Below, in pieces: positions 63,842 through 64,000 of a stretch of DNA of 64,000 nt. The DNA comes from Brevipalpus yothersi. Its lineage: Eukaryota; Arthropoda; Arachnida; Trombidiformes; Tenuipalpidae. Where the stretch lies: assembly GCA_003956705.1 (NCBI GenBank), contig QZCP01000779.1, forward strand, positions 1 through 64,000, given 5' to 3'. The position numbers and the translations under genes are program-made. The notes under the pieces were generated by a model. The model was not told where the DNA came from. It did not search any database and saw only the letters and a program-made list of their open reading frames with translations. Position 1 is the stretch's first letter. Every line of letters starts with the position of its first letter.

Positions 63842-63937
63842 CTCTTTCTCTTTCTCTTTCTCTTTCTCTTTCTCTTTCTCTTTCTCTTTCTCTTTCTCTT
63901 TCTCTTTCTCTTTCTCTTTCTCTTTCTCTTTCTCTCT
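63842..63937. repeat. (CTCTTT)n hexanucleotide repeat
   Basis: About 16 units directly after the gap. The Ser-Phe frame across it is an artefact. A GA-rich stretch resumes at the window end. Confidence 0.95.
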
Positions 63938-64000
63938 AACTAATTTTCATAATGGCCTCTGGCGTTTGAAGAGAATGTAAGAGAAAGAAAAAGAAAGAGA

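Overview
This window is nuclear DNA from an animal, almost certainly an arthropod. It is AT-rich, with very many GA/CT microsatellites, spliced genes and mostly short introns (about 50-100 bp in the compact genes, up to 3.2 kb elsewhere). A Rebers-Riddiford-type cuticle protein and a chitin-binding extracellular giant point to an arthropod. The cuticle-gene style and a phosphoenolpyruvate-synthase-like gene would fit a chelicerate such as a mite, but that narrower placement is inference. No bacterial, CRISPR or rRNA features were seen.

Layout. 1-6.9 kb: no recognisable exon, many (GA)n/(CT)n tracts. 6.9-11.4 kb (+): the last four exons of a KANK-type ankyrin-repeat gene, with a complete two-exon arginase gene on the opposite strand inside its 3.2 kb intron. 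13.0-15.4 kb (+): complete ABCF3-type ATPase. 16.8-25.1 kb (-): a spliced gene encoding at least 2,344 residues, in order a CBM14 chitin-binding module, a Pro/Gln-rich stretch, five PAN/apple-like modules, a furin-like site, a sushi module, a nuclease-like module, a GH18 chitinase-like module and three hevein-like eight-cysteine modules. Both enzyme-like modules have lost catalytic residues. 27.4-32.5 kb (+): 14-exon PEP-synthase-like gene of 1,307 residues with its active-site histidine intact. 32.5-39.3 kb: no supported gene apart from a possible alternative first exon. 39.3-43.5 kb (+): cuticle protein. 43.8-46.1 kb (-): SSRP1, the HMG-box subunit of FACT. 49.6-53.4 kb (+): NRF-6-like membrane acyltransferase. 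53.4 kb to the end: a mobile-element graveyard with a Helitron-like fragment, a broken DDE transposase of the jerky/pogo type, fragments resembling the N-terminal part of Maverick/adintovirus-type polymerase proteins, a degenerate tandem repeat, a 375-base assembly gap and a hexanucleotide repeat.

Exon boundaries were worked out by eye from GT/AG sites and reading-phase continuity. In every complete gene called here the joined phases agree end to end, which is the main support for the gene models. The strongest candidate for something undescribed is the mosaic protein at 16.8-25.1 kb: a secreted, chitin-binding, possibly furin-processed protein carrying two tandem pseudoenzyme modules.
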